Shown here: one piece after another, positions 33,726-42,764 of the stretch
Numbering within the stretch: position 1 is the first letter of the stretch
Layout of the letters: every line of letters begins with the position of its first letter
NCBI RefSeq assembly: GCF_039535475.1
Contig: NZ_BAAAXG010000009.1
Span: forward strand, 32,119-96,118
DNA length: 64,000 bases
Direction of reading: 5' to 3'
DNA from: Streptomyces showdoensis
Lineage (GTDB): Bacteria; Actinomycetota; Actinomycetes; Streptomycetales; Streptomycetaceae
The notes under the pieces: generated by a model
What the model was told of the DNA's origin: nothing
Database searches by the model: none
The model's input: the letters and a program-made list of their open reading frames with translations, nothing else
Position numbers and translations under genes: made by a program

Positions 33726-34156
33726 TGCGCGCCCTGACCGTCCGCCAGCCGTACGCCGACGCCATCGTCCACGGGACGAAACGCTGCGAGAACCGCTCCC
33801 GCTCGGTCTCCGCGATGCACCTCGGGACCACGATCCTCATCCACGCCGCCAAGGCCCCGCACAACTCGAAGGTGACCGCCGCCGACCTCGAGCTGGCCCA
33901 CGCCCCCGACGTCCGCGGCGCCATCATCGGCACCGCCGTCCTCGACTCCTGCCACCAGGCCGACCCGGCCGGCTGCTGCGCCCCGTGGGGCATGGTCAGC
34001 TTCTGGCACTGGACCCTGCGCGACATCCGGCCCCTGCCTCGCCCGGTCCCGACCGACGGCCTGCTCGGCCTCTGGGTACCGCCTGCGGCCGTCCTCCACG
34101 ACGTCCAGGCCCAGTTCTGGGAGCCGACCCCGACCGTCCCGGGAGCCGCCTCGTGA
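33722..34156 (+). CDS. ASCH-domain protein
   Basis: 144 residues. MRALTVRQPYADAIVHGTKRCENRSR is the ASCH start (LTVRQP and ENR motifs), followed by ILIHAAKAP and GLLGLWVPP strands. ASCH domains have a PUA-like RNA-binding groove; some remove modified cytidines. In phages and plasmids it may act on RNA or modified bases. Two ATGs lie in tandem at the start. Confidence 0.75.
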   Translation: MMRALTVRQPYADAIVHGTKRCENRSRSVSAMHLGTTILIHAAKAPHNSKVTAADLELAHAPDVRGAIIGTAVLDSCHQADPAGCCAPWGMVSFWHWTLRDIRPLPRPVPTDGLLGLWVPPAAVLHDVQAQFWEPTPTVPGAAS

Positions 34157-35301
34157 ACGCCGCCCCTTCCACTTCCTTCGGCGTAGAGGGCTGCCTGTGC
34201 CTCCCTCTGACCCGAGACGAGGACGGAGACACCCGGTACCTCTGGCCCGCCGAGTCCGCTGACCGCATCATCGGTTGGGAGCGAGGTCAGAGCTGCCCCC
34301 ACCACGCGCGCTCCGTCCTTGACCCCGCCCGCCTTGCTCGCTACATGCGCCCCATCACGGGAGCCTTCGGGGTCTCCTCTCATTCGTGCGCCGAGCCGTT
34401 CATGGAGCTTGCCGACGCCGAACAGGCCGATCTGCGCCAGCAGCTGGCCATCCTTCACGCCGAGGTGGAAGCGTTCCGCAACCAGCCCGCCCTGCGCACG
34501 TGCCTCTTCCCCGGCTGCATCCGCCAGTACGACGCCATCTCCTGGATGAACGGCACCCCGCCGCCGCGCCCCACTTGGTCTGGCGCCGGCTGGCACATCC
34601 TCAAGACCAGCAGCATCTTCACCGACGGCGGGCACCTGTGCCCCGACCACGTCGACATCGTCACCACCCACCTCCCCCGCCTCGTCACGACGCCCAGCGG
34701 CCGCTACACCGTCGACTGCGCCTGCGGCTGGACGCCCGCGCCGAAGCGCTGGCACCGCCTGGTCACCGCCCTGTGGCAGGAGCACCTCCTCGAAGCCCAC
34801 GGCGACCTCCCGCCCGCGCCGCCGCTCACCGACCCCGAACACCGCACCCCCCTCGCCGACCACACCGCCCAGTCCCTGAACGAGCTGTACGACCGGCTCT
34901 GGGACGCCGAAGCCGACCGCGATGAGACCCGGGACGCGCTCCAGGAGTTCTACCGCTGCTGGAAGGAGCACAACGCGCTCCTCGCCGACCATGCCACCCT
35001 CGCCGCGCGCGTCCACAACGCCCTGCTGCTCGTCCGTACGCACATGGCCACCGGCTCCCGCGACTGGGCCCAGGACTCCAGCGACGCATGGCTGTACGCC
35101 GTCCTCTACGGCTGGGACTGCGAGCAGGAGCACCAGCACACCGACGACTGCCGGGCCGGGCTCGACGAGGTGGCGGCCAAGCACGGCTGGTCTGCTGGCC
35201 GCGTCGCGCGCACCCGCAAGCACCGGGCCGCGCTCGCCCTGGCCGGCCCGAACGGCGAGACCGAAGCCGCCGCCCGCCGCGACGACCCCGAGGAGGACTG
35301 A
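34153..35301 (+). CDS. Multi-zinc-ribbon protein, unknown
   Basis: 382 residues. Cys/His groups occur in order: CLCLPLTRDE, SCPHHARS, CLFPGCIRQ, HLCPDHVDIV, VDCACGWTP, and WDCEQEHQHTDDC. A coiled segment lies at about 235-290. The many paired Cys suggest several zinc ribbons that bind nucleic acid or protein. No family name known. GTGA overlap with the ASCH gene. Confidence 0.5.
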   Translation: MNAAPSTSFGVEGCLCLPLTRDEDGDTRYLWPAESADRIIGWERGQSCPHHARSVLDPARLARYMRPITGAFGVSSHSCAEPFMELADAEQADLRQQLAILHAEVEAFRNQPALRTCLFPGCIRQYDAISWMNGTPPPRPTWSGAGWHILKTSSIFTDGGHLCPDHVDIVTTHLPRLVTTPSGRYTVDCACGWTPAPKRWHRLVTALWQEHLLEAHGDLPPAPPLTDPEHRTPLADHTAQSLNELYDRLWDAEADRDETRDALQEFYRCWKEHNALLADHATLAARVHNALLLVRTHMATGSRDWAQDSSDAWLYAVLYGWDCEQEHQHTDDCRAGLDEVAAKHGWSAGRVARTRKHRAALALAGPNGETEAAARRDDPEED

Positions 35302-35304
35302 CCC

Positions 35305-35619
35305 GTGACCACCAAGCCGCCGTTGCCCACCGACCGCCTCGCGGACTGGGCACGCATCGCCGTCGACACTGCCGACCAAGGCGACTTCGCAGCCATCAAC
35401 CGCATCGCCGGCTTCGCCGCGTCGTCCTGGACCGTCAACAGCCCCGACGGTCCCCTCGCGAAGCCCATGCCCCTCATGCAGGCCGTCGACGGCGCCGTAC
35501 GCGAAGCACTCCTCCACCTCCTGGAGCTCGGGCTCATCGACATCGACACCGACCGCCTGTGGGCCGCCCACAGCTGGCCCATGCACCGTCCCCGCAACCA
35601 CCACGCGAAGGAGGCATGA
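35305..35619 (+). CDS. Small helical protein, unknown
   Basis: 104 residues, helical (LADWARIAVDTADQGDFAAIN, AVDGAVREALLHLLELGLIDI). Starts GTG 3 bp after the previous stop, with GAGGAGG upstream. Confidence 0.5.
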   Translation: MTTKPPLPTDRLADWARIAVDTADQGDFAAINRIAGFAASSWTVNSPDGPLAKPMPLMQAVDGAVREALLHLLELGLIDIDTDRLWAAHSWPMHRPRNHHAKEA

Positions 35620-35620
35620 A

Positions 35621-36400
35621 GTGGGAGCAGCCCTGCACCTGGCCCACGCTCACCAGCCGCTGGAGAAGAAGCGGAAGCCGAAGCGCAAAGACGGTGGCGA
35701 CGGCCCGAAGTTCGCTGAGTACGCCCAGCGGATCTACCAGGACGAGCGCGCCGACGCCTCGGCCCGGTTTCTGCTGCTGACGATCGCCTACGTCCTCACC
35801 ATGGTCCCCCTCGACGACGACACCACGGTCTGGAAGGCGACCGGGAAGGCGCTGGGGACCCGGCCGCATCACTGGCGCCGTACCTCCCTGCGCGAGCTGG
35901 TGCGAGATGACGTCCCCCGCTACGAGCCGCCCGGCTACCGGCACGGCACCGACCCGCTCGACCGGGTATGCCGCGGCCCCCGGATGCGGCCCCACCCCGA
36001 CGGCCCCGAGGACTTCCGCAACGCCATGAAGGTCTGCGGCGCCCCCGCTCAGAACAAGGTCGTCGAGAAGGACCCGGCCACCGGCTGGCTCACGAACCAC
36101 TGGTTCTGCAGCCGGCACCACGACCAACTCCTCCGTGTTCGTGAGCAGGTCCAGGCGCAGAACGACGCGGCACCCGACCCGGTCCCGAACCGTGGCGGCC
36201 TGCTCCCCTGCTACTTCGACACCGACTGGGTCAGCCTCTACCGATGGGCCTACGACTGGGACGCCTGGGAGCCGCCCTCGTACGGCTACCGCGCCGACGA
36301 CTGGCCCGTCCCCGGCCAAGACCCGCCCCCGCAGCGCGCCCGCCTCCGGCTGGTCGTCAACGGCCTTGTGGCACGGGAGGACGATGGTGACAACACCTGA
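35621..36400 (+). CDS. Unknown protein with MarR-like helical start
   Basis: 259 residues. A basic stretch (KKRKPKRKDGG), then helices (FLLLTIAYVLTMVPLDDDT, VWKATGKALGT), a Cys/His site (MKVCGAPAQ with WFCSRHHDQ) and a Trp/Tyr-rich end. It may be a winged-helix DNA-binding protein with a zinc site. GTG start behind AAGGAGG. Confidence 0.5.
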   Translation: MGAALHLAHAHQPLEKKRKPKRKDGGDGPKFAEYAQRIYQDERADASARFLLLTIAYVLTMVPLDDDTTVWKATGKALGTRPHHWRRTSLRELVRDDVPRYEPPGYRHGTDPLDRVCRGPRMRPHPDGPEDFRNAMKVCGAPAQNKVVEKDPATGWLTNHWFCSRHHDQLLRVREQVQAQNDAAPDPVPNRGGLLPCYFDTDWVSLYRWAYDWDAWEPPSYGYRADDWPVPGQDPPPQRARLRLVVNGLVAREDDGDNT

Positions 36401-36944
36401 GACGCACGCGCGGCTGCGCGCCCTCGAGACGCAGCGCACCGCGCCGTCCCCCGCCCCGATCGTTGGGCAGACTGCCATCCCCCTCCCGACCACGCCAGGA
36501 GCCACCATGCCGTCCCGTATCCAGCGCCGCCGCACCGCCGGATGGCGAAAGCCCGAAGGGTGCGTGATCGTCGACCGCACCAGCCGCTTCGGGAACCCGT
36601 TCACCGTCGTCGCCGCGATCGAAGCCCGCAGCTACACCGAGTCGGAGGCCCGCCAGTACACGGTGTCGGCGTTCAAGCAGTGGCTGGCCGGCTCCCGCGC
36701 GGAGTGGACGAGCGAGGAGGCGGACCGAAAGCGGGAGCGGATCCTCGCAGGGCTGCCCCTGCTTGTCGGGCATGACCTGGCATGCGCCTGCGCCCCGCGC
36801 GCGCTCTGCCACGCCGACGTCCTGCTGGAGTGGGCCACAGCGCCGGACCTGGACGAGCGGATCGCGAAGGCGCGCAAACACGTCGACCGGCAGCGCGCGG
36901 CGGACGGCCTGGACCCGATGCACAGCTCCGGCGAAGCGGCGTGA
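36384..36944 (+). CDS. DUF4326 protein
   Basis: 186 residues. Residues about 45-170 match DUF4326: VIVDRTSRFGNPF, ARQYTVSAFKQWLAG and GHDLACACAPRALCHADVLLE, the last a Cys-rich loop. The family is frequent in phages and is of unknown function. ATG with CGGGAGG upstream, inside the end of the previous gene by 17 bp; an internal ATG at the start of the domain is an alternative. Confidence 0.7.
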   Translation: MVTTPETHARLRALETQRTAPSPAPIVGQTAIPLPTTPGATMPSRIQRRRTAGWRKPEGCVIVDRTSRFGNPFTVVAAIEARSYTESEARQYTVSAFKQWLAGSRAEWTSEEADRKRERILAGLPLLVGHDLACACAPRALCHADVLLEWATAPDLDERIAKARKHVDRQRAADGLDPMHSSGEAA

Positions 36945-37276
36945 GCGCGGTCAGCGACTTCAACCCGGCCGCCCGCGGCGACACCCGCCGGGACCCGCGG
37001 TACCCGGCGGCGCTGGAGCAGGTGGTCAAGATGGCCTGGCCGTCTGGGCAGCCGATGGTGCCCGGCGGGTGGGCGGAGACGCTCGCCACGGACGTGCTGG
37101 CCGCGATCCGCCGCTGCGAGGGCCAGCACCGGCTCATCACCCACCACACCTACGAGGGCCCCGGCCCGTGCGCCGCCCAGTTCTTCGGCGCCGGCGCGTG
37201 CGGCTACCCGCGCGACGAGCACCAGCTGCACGACGACGAGACGGCCCAGGCCGACGAGGAAGGACCCACCCCATGA
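36941..37276 (+). CDS. Small unknown protein of the operon
   Basis: 111 residues. Helical middle (EQVVKMAWPSGQPMVPGGWA) and a C-terminal Cys/His segment (GPCAAQFFGAGACGYPRDEH). No family known. GTGA overlap before it and ATGA overlap after it. Confidence 0.5.
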   Translation: MSAVSDFNPAARGDTRRDPRYPAALEQVVKMAWPSGQPMVPGGWAETLATDVLAAIRRCEGQHRLITHHTYEGPGPCAAQFFGAGACGYPRDEHQLHDDETAQADEEGPTP

Positions 37277-38223
37277 CCGGCTCTGACTGGCTCGGCGGGA
37301 CGGTGCGCCACTACTGCCCGCTGTGCGCGTGGCACCTGGACGTCCCGGTCCACCACGACATGGCGGTCACCGGGCAGATGGTGCGCGACCACTTCGCCGT
37401 CGAGCACGGACTGGCCGACGCTGGCACCATCACCTCCCGCGCCTCGGGCGGGCCGCCTCAGCACGCGGCCCAGGAGCCGGGCGCGCTCGACTCCCGGCTG
37501 ACGCACTTCCAGATCGAGCTGCCCGCCTCCGCAGGCGCGCCGCGGCCCGAGACGCCCATCGGGGGCCCGGCGGCCGCCGAGGCGCGTGAGGAGCGGGTGC
37601 GGTACGACTGCCCGATGTGCGACTGGCACACCAACCCGGCCGAGGGCGGCACCCGGCAGAGCGCGCACCAGCAGCTCGGAGGGCACATCCTCGGGGTCCA
37701 CGCGCTCGACCCGGCCGGGCTCGTGCACCGTCTCCTCCAGCTCCTGCCGGACAACGCCGGCTCCCCGCGGCCGGTCCCGAACCGGGTGACCGCCCGCCTC
37801 GCCGACCACCTGTCGCGGGCGTACGACTTCCTGCCTCTGGAGCAGCTCCAGGAGGAGGACACCGCGCGGGCTGGGGAGCACTGGGCGGCCGCTCACGAGC
37901 TGCGGCCGTGGCTGAAGCAGCTGCCGAAGGACGAGGAGGAAGAGGCGTTCAAGCGGGGGTGGGACCGCGCCATGGCGCGCGCGAAGCGCAGGATCGCCGA
38001 GCTCGAAGCCGTCATCGACAGCCGGCAGGACGAGGCGCCGCTCACCGGGGACCTCGCGGTCGACTGGGCGGGAGCTCGGCAGGACCCCCGCTACGACGTC
38101 GTCCGCCGGGTCCTCGTCGGGCTGGAGACCGTCGACGGGGCCGCAGCCCTTCCGGCCGCGCTGCAGGAGCTGGCGGCGCTGAAGGTGCTGGGTGCCATCC
38201 GCGAGGCCGAGGCGACGAGGTAG
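37273..38223 (+). CDS. Protein with two C2H2-like zinc fingers, last gene of operon
   Basis: 316 residues. Two copies of a finger-like unit: YCPLCAWHLDVPVHHDMAV with a later HFAVEHG, and YDCPMCDWHTNP with HIL GVH. A helical coiled part follows (EEEAFKRGWDRAMARAKRRIAELE). The duplicated Cys-His units suggest nucleic-acid binding. It closes the 31890-38223 operon. Confidence 0.55.
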   Translation: MTGSDWLGGTVRHYCPLCAWHLDVPVHHDMAVTGQMVRDHFAVEHGLADAGTITSRASGGPPQHAAQEPGALDSRLTHFQIELPASAGAPRPETPIGGPAAAEAREERVRYDCPMCDWHTNPAEGGTRQSAHQQLGGHILGVHALDPAGLVHRLLQLLPDNAGSPRPVPNRVTARLADHLSRAYDFLPLEQLQEEDTARAGEHWAAAHELRPWLKQLPKDEEEEAFKRGWDRAMARAKRRIAELEAVIDSRQDEAPLTGDLAVDWAGARQDPRYDVVRRVLVGLETVDGAAALPAALQELAALKVLGAIREAEATR

Positions 38224-38420
38224 GTGGCCCCGGGCGAAAGGTGGGTTCCGAAGGTGCCCGGGGCCAACAGCCGACCAGGCGGCGCAAGGGGGAGCGCGCC
38301 GCCGGCCGATCACACGGCCGGTACCGAGGACGCGGCATCGTGGCGATGTCGGTACCGGGCCGTAGTCTCAGGGGCCCTCTCGAAACCCGGCAGGCGCTAC
38401 CGGACGGTGCCGAGCTGCGA

Positions 38421-38442
38421 AATCCGTACCTCGGTACGGATT
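38421..38442. promoter_or_regulatory. Near-perfect palindrome in the 38224-38722 gap
   Basis: AATCCGTACC, TC, GGTACGGATT. It lies in a 500-bp non-coding gap upstream of the MmyB-like gene. Its CCGTAC core is related to that of the palindrome at 40876. A second short stem (TCTGACG/CGTCAGA, about 38512-38530) is nearby. The gap otherwise holds no gene that I can support; it becomes AT-richer near 38620-38680, where a promoter for the regulator is likely. Confidence 0.5.
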
Positions 38443-38722
38443 ACGGCACTGTCCGGGAGCACCCGCCGGAGCTTCGGCGAGGGCAAACAGGGCTGCCCCA
38501 ACGACTCCGATCTGACGGATTTCGTCAGAGGACTCGCAACAGGCCCTGCGGTACTGCAATGTGGCCGCTCAGCCCAGCTTCCCGGCAGGTCAGCGCGCCC
38601 ACGACCAACAGCTTGTACGTTCAAGCACTGGTTTTCTACACGCAGCTTTTATTACGAAACACGGCGCCACTAATTACACTCCAGGCGGCGCATGCAAGGT
38701 ACACGGGGAGAAAGTGACAGCG

Positions 38723-39556
38723 ATGATAAATAAGCGGGCGCTTAAGGCGCTTCTTGAGGAACGCCGGGCCCTGATCAAACCCGAGGACCACGACCTGACC
38801 CGGCCAACCGGCCAGGGCCGGCGTGCCCGAGGCCTGTCCCAGCAGCAGGTCGACGAACTCACCGCCCGCGCGCCGCACACCTACAACCGCCTGGAGACCG
38901 GCCGCTACACCAACCCGCCCGTCGACTACCTCCGCCAGGTCGCCCGCCTCTTCGGCCTCAACGAGCAGGAGTGGGTCTCCCTCTGCCGCTACGCCGGCAT
39001 CGGCGACCCGCCCGGCCCCCTCACCGCCGCCTCCGGCCTCGAGGTCCCCGGCGTCTGGCAGGAGGCCGTCGACGGCATCACGCACATGGCGTACGTCACC
39101 GACGCCTCCTGGAACCTCCTGGCCCACAACCAGTGCTGGGCGTCGCTCTTCCCCGGCGGCCGGATCCCCCGCAACACCATGCGCTGGATGCTCCTCGACC
39201 CCGACGGCCGCAACACCCTCCTGGACTGGCACACCGTCTGGGCCCCGCTCGTCCTTCCGCAGCTCCGCGCCGCGCTCGCCGTACGCCCCGACGACGAAAC
39301 ACTCCTGCAGATCGCGAAGGAAGTCGCCGCCGACCCCGACCTCGCCCCGCTCTGGGAAGCCGGCGGCGCTCACATCCACCCCGACGGCGACGAGCGCCCG
39401 ATACTCCACGCCGAACACGGACCCGGCCACGTCACCATGTGCGCCGCCCAGCCCATGACCGCCCCCGGAGCCCGCCTGATCATCCTCATCTACCACCCCG
39501 GCGCCAGGAAAGCGCACACCCGCGTCCCCGTCCTCCGCGCCCGCGAGACCCCCTGA
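38723..39556 (+). CDS. MmyB-type XRE regulator with ligand-binding domain
   Basis: 277 residues. The N-terminal helix-turn-helix (about 12-75: RRARGLSQQQVDELTARAPHT ending NRLETGRY) is followed by the MmyB-like ligand-binding domain (about 100-270: VTDASWNLLAHNQ, FPGGRIPRNTMRWML, GHVTMCAAQPM). Related domains bind small acyl or fatty-acid-like ligands. The adjacent gene makes a polyketide synthase-like enzyme, so product-sensing is a reasonable guess. ATG is used; GTG three codons upstream lies closer to GGGGAG. Confidence 0.8.
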   Translation: MINKRALKALLEERRALIKPEDHDLTRPTGQGRRARGLSQQQVDELTARAPHTYNRLETGRYTNPPVDYLRQVARLFGLNEQEWVSLCRYAGIGDPPGPLTAASGLEVPGVWQEAVDGITHMAYVTDASWNLLAHNQCWASLFPGGRIPRNTMRWMLLDPDGRNTLLDWHTVWAPLVLPQLRAALAVRPDDETLLQIAKEVAADPDLAPLWEAGGAHIHPDGDERPILHAEHGPGHVTMCAAQPMTAPGARLIILIYHPGARKAHTRVPVLRARETP

Positions 39557-39605
39557 CAACTCATCACGAGGGCCGTCTACCGCCTGATCAGGGGGAATAC
39601 CCCGC

Positions 39606-39626
39606 ACACCGTGACGTACGGTGTGC
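39606..39626. promoter_or_regulatory. Palindrome before the type III PKS-like gene
   Basis: CACACCGT, GACGT and ACGGTGTG (8-bp perfect arms), 41 bp before the GTG start, between the regulator and the synthase. A candidate operator. Confidence 0.5.
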
Positions 39627-39666
39627 CCACCCCCCACGCCAACCCCCTGTTGTGCCGGAGGCCCAA

Positions 39667-40734
39667 GTGCCCGTCTACATCTCCCGACCCCACACCGTCC
39701 TCCCCGCTCACAAGGTGACCACCGACGAGATCGTCGAGGACATCCTCACTCGCCACCCCGACTACCCTCGCCGCGCCGCGCTCCCGCGCTACATGGCCAG
39801 CCTGAAAGTCAACACCCGCTACTTCACCCGCCCGCTCCACTCCCCCACGGTGGCCGGCGACGCCGACGTCGAGCAGCGCGCCACCACAGCGTTCGCCGAC
39901 GCCCTCGACATGGCCGCCGACGCAGCAGCGCGGGCCCTGGACGCGGCGCACCTCAGCCGCGGGCCGGACGGCTATGCCGGCATCGACGCCGTCATCACCA
40001 CGCACTCCACCGGCTGGTCCGTCCCCAACCTCGACATCCACCTCATAGGCCGGCTGAACCTGCGGCCCACCGTCAGACGCATCGCCTTGACGACCATGGC
40101 CTGCGCCGGCGGCACCCAGGCCCTGATCCGCGCCGTCGACCACATCGCCGCCCACCCCGGCGCGCGGGTCCTGGTCGTCGCCGCCGAGGTCATCTCCAGC
40201 GTCTACAACCACAACGACACCTCCGTCGAGGCGATGATCTACAAGGCGCTGTTCGGCGACTCCGCCTCCGCCTGCATCGTCACCGACACCCCCCTCGGCC
40301 CCGGCCTCACCGTCGACAGCCCCGAGGACACCCTGGAGTTCGTCCTCCCGGACAGCGTCGACCGCTACTCCGGCCGCATCGGCGCCGACGGCCTCCACTT
40401 CGACTCCACGAAGGCCGCGCTCACCGCCGCCGACGACGTCCTACCGACGGTCCTAGACTGGCTCGGGCCCGACCGGATCATCGACTGGGCCGCGATCCAC
40501 CCTGGCAGCCCCCGCATCATCTGCGACACCGCAGAAGCCCTCGGCCTCGACGAACACGACTCCCGGCACTCCACCGCCACCCTCGCCGACGAGGGCAACC
40601 TGGGCGGCGTCTCCGTTCTGCGCGTCCTCGAACGCACCCACGCCGAACCGCCCGCCGACGGCGCCGCCGGCCTCCTTGTCGCCTACGGCCCCGGCTTCAC
40701 CACCGCCGCCCTTCGCGGCACCTGGCGCGCCTGA
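39667..40734 (+). CDS. Type III polyketide synthase-like (chalcone synthase superfamily) enzyme
   Basis: 355 residues, the normal length for the family. The Cys-His-Asn triad is visible: Cys146 in TTMACAGGTQAL, His278 in WAAIHPGSPRI and Asn311 in DEGNLGGVSVL; ALFGDSASACIV matches the GDG-region loop. Type III enzymes condense malonyl-CoA units on an acyl-CoA starter without a carrier protein. With the MmyB-like regulator 110 bp upstream it may make a signal or pigment. No tailoring enzymes lie nearby. KAS III cannot be ruled out but the Asn and GN spacing favour type III. GTG start behind GGAGGCC. Confidence 0.75.
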   Translation: MPVYISRPHTVLPAHKVTTDEIVEDILTRHPDYPRRAALPRYMASLKVNTRYFTRPLHSPTVAGDADVEQRATTAFADALDMAADAAARALDAAHLSRGPDGYAGIDAVITTHSTGWSVPNLDIHLIGRLNLRPTVRRIALTTMACAGGTQALIRAVDHIAAHPGARVLVVAAEVISSVYNHNDTSVEAMIYKALFGDSASACIVTDTPLGPGLTVDSPEDTLEFVLPDSVDRYSGRIGADGLHFDSTKAALTAADDVLPTVLDWLGPDRIIDWAAIHPGSPRIICDTAEALGLDEHDSRHSTATLADEGNLGGVSVLRVLERTHAEPPADGAAGLLVAYGPGFTTAALRGTWRA

Positions 40735-40870
40735 CGCCGCCACTCCCCCCCGCCCCCTTGCCGCAGGGACCGGCCAGGGGGCGTTGTCACGCCTCCGCAG
40801 GCGCACTCTCGGCTCCAGGGACCCCATCCCAAGAGAAAATCCCGCCCAACAGTTCGACAGGGCAAGGCCG

Positions 40871-40904
40871 TTGACAACCTTGCCGTACGTACGGCAAGGT
40901 TATG
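40871..40904 (+). promoter_or_regulatory. Promoter with perfect 26-bp palindromic operator
   Basis: TTGACA (40871-40876) is followed by a perfect palindrome with 13-base arms (AACCTTGCCGTAC and its complement, 40876-40901). The -10 is less clear (GGTTAT at about 40898). The palindrome covers the promoter spacer, as expected for a TetR- or XRE-type repressor. It drives the gene at 40951. Confidence 0.75.
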
Positions 40905-40950
40905 GGTGTCGAGAACGCCAGGCGCATCACACCTCCCAAGGAGAACCACG

Positions 40951-41517
40951 ATGAGCACCACCACCAGCTACGGCACCTGGACCAACCGCGTCAACAACTA
41001 CTCCACCAGCCCCGACGCCGACGTCCTCGACTACATCAACGGCGGCGACAGCGACTGGCAGGAGCTCCTGGAGGCCTCCGGCGCCCTCTCCCGTATCCAG
41101 TCCGAGTACCGCGACGCGATCGAAGCCGTCCTCCCGCCCGGCATCAGCCTGTGCGGCGACGAGTTCATCGGCCCGTGGCAGCCCGCCGAGGACGAGTTCG
41201 ACGGCTACCCGGTCGACGAACTCGACAACCTGGACTTCGCCGCGATGGTCCAGGAGATCGACCTGGCCTCCATCGTCGACCGCAACGAACCGCTCACCCT
41301 GGAGGACATCGGCCGCGACGAGCTGAAGTCCACGGCCAAGGAGCCCGCCAAGGCCGCCTCCAAGGCGATGTCCCGCCTCCAGGTGAAGCCCGCCTACGGA
41401 TACCACCCTCACCCCGGCTCCGGCCGTCCCCAGGCCCTCTACCGCGCCGAGGACGTCCGCACGGCCCTCGCCACCCGCCCCGGGCAGGGAGCCCGCACTG
41501 ACAAGGCCGGCGAGTGA
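40951..41517 (+). CDS. Unknown acidic protein under the palindromic promoter
   Basis: 188 residues, acidic N-terminal two thirds (SDWQELLEASGALSRIQSEY) and a basic, helix-turn-helix-like end (KPAYGYHPHPGSGRPQALY with RAEDVRTALATR). Could be a regulator or a partner of the next gene, whose GTG overlaps its stop. ATG behind AAGGAGA. Confidence 0.5.
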   Translation: MSTTTSYGTWTNRVNNYSTSPDADVLDYINGGDSDWQELLEASGALSRIQSEYRDAIEAVLPPGISLCGDEFIGPWQPAEDEFDGYPVDELDNLDFAAMVQEIDLASIVDRNEPLTLEDIGRDELKSTAKEPAKAASKAMSRLQVKPAYGYHPHPGSGRPQALYRAEDVRTALATRPGQGARTDKAGE

Positions 41518-42389
41518 ACGTCCGCCCCTCCCACCTCCCGAAACTGCGCCGCCAGACCGTCCGATACCTCACCGACCCGGCTTCGGCTCTGCGTAGGGGC
41601 GTCAAGGACGACGGCAACGTCGAGGGACTCAAAGCCCTCGCTTCCTGCCTTGAGGTTGCCGACCTGTTCTGGGTTCAGCAGGACATGGCGGCCCTCGCCA
41701 TGCACTCCGGGGAGCAGCTCGCCGCGGCGCGATGGGCCACCGGCGACCGACCCGCCCCCGCCGGACTGCTGTTCTGGCAGGACGGCATCGGTGCCATCGA
41801 CTCCCACGGCGTGACAATCCCGGTCGAGGCGTGCGCCTGGGGCCCCCACGACGGCGGCATGCTGCTGTGGCTCCTCATGTCGAGAAACCGGCTCGTGGCT
41901 GAAACCGCTGACCGCCCGTTCACCCTCGTCACCGAGGAGATTCCGCCCCTCATCCCCATCCTCGGCAGCGTCCTCCCCATCACGGCCGAGCCCCTTTCGA
42001 TGGCCGAGGTCGACCCCAAGCTGCCCCAGCCCATCGTTGCCGCACTCGCCGCCGCCTGGCTGCTCATGCAGCAGCCCATGTTGATCGACCGCACCCGGGA
42101 ACACGCTGACAAGCCCACCTCCCGTGCCTACAGCCGTGACGGACTGCCTTCACCGGACGTGACCGTCGTCGACCTGCGCCGGCAGTACACCGCGCAGGAC
42201 CAAGACCCCACCTCGGACAGCCTCGGCCGCCGCTACAAGCACCGCTGGATCGTCTCCGGGCACTGGCGCAACCAGGCCTACGGACCCGAGCGCGCCCTGC
42301 GAAGGCAGACCTGGGTACCCGCCCACGTGAAAGGGCCAGACGGCGCCCCGCTCCTGGCGACCGAGAAGGTCAACGTCTGGCGACGCTGA
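41514..42389 (+). CDS. Unknown phage/plasmid-type protein
   Basis: 291 residues. A helical first half (EGLKALASCLEVADLFWVQQD) and a C-terminal signature HRWIVSGHWRNQAYGPER ... WVPAHVKGP, which I associate with actinophage and Streptomyces plasmid proteins of unknown function. Translationally coupled to the previous gene by GTGA. Confidence 0.55.
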   Translation: MNVRPSHLPKLRRQTVRYLTDPASALRRGVKDDGNVEGLKALASCLEVADLFWVQQDMAALAMHSGEQLAAARWATGDRPAPAGLLFWQDGIGAIDSHGVTIPVEACAWGPHDGGMLLWLLMSRNRLVAETADRPFTLVTEEIPPLIPILGSVLPITAEPLSMAEVDPKLPQPIVAALAAAWLLMQQPMLIDRTREHADKPTSRAYSRDGLPSPDVTVVDLRRQYTAQDQDPTSDSLGRRYKHRWIVSGHWRNQAYGPERALRRQTWVPAHVKGPDGAPLLATEKVNVWRR

Positions 42390-42509
42390 CCGCCGCCATG
42401 GCCGCGCCCGCAGACCGGTGTCAGCGCCGGATGACATTCTGTCGGGGCCCGGCGGCGCCCATCAGGAGCCGATGCTGCCGCCGGGCACACACCGAGCGGA
42501 GGCGCAGGG

Positions 42510-42674
42510 ATGCAGAAGGTCTTCAGGATCACGTGGGCGCAGCAGGGCCAGGACGAGCGGAAGGTGTCGGTCGTCAGCTACAGCGAGAAGGCCGCTGAGA
42601 CGTACAAGGCGCGGAAGGCCGCCGAGGACGGTGTCTCGGACGTCGAGGTCGTCGAGGTCAAGCCCGGCGAGTAG
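42510..42674 (+). CDS. 54-residue small protein
   Basis: 54 residues: beta start (KVFRITWAQQG, KVSVVSYSEKAAE) then helix and acidic end (SDVEVVEVKPGE). Good ribosome site (GCGGAGG). Too short for routine calling; codon use and site support it. Function unknown. Confidence 0.5.
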   Translation: MQKVFRITWAQQGQDERKVSVVSYSEKAAETYKARKAAEDGVSDVEVVEVKPGE

Positions 42675-42764
42675 CCGCCGGCCGGCGGCGATGTCAGACC
42701 CGGCTCGTAGCGTCGAGGGGAACGGGGCCGGGATGGGCCCGGCCCGCCGACGGACGGAGCGGTC

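Noticed and set aside
38224..38722. Missed gene or riboswitch in the 500-bp gap
   Set aside because: No frame with ribosome site and normal codon use was found, and no known riboswitch core was recognised. Only palindromes and a likely promoter can be supported.
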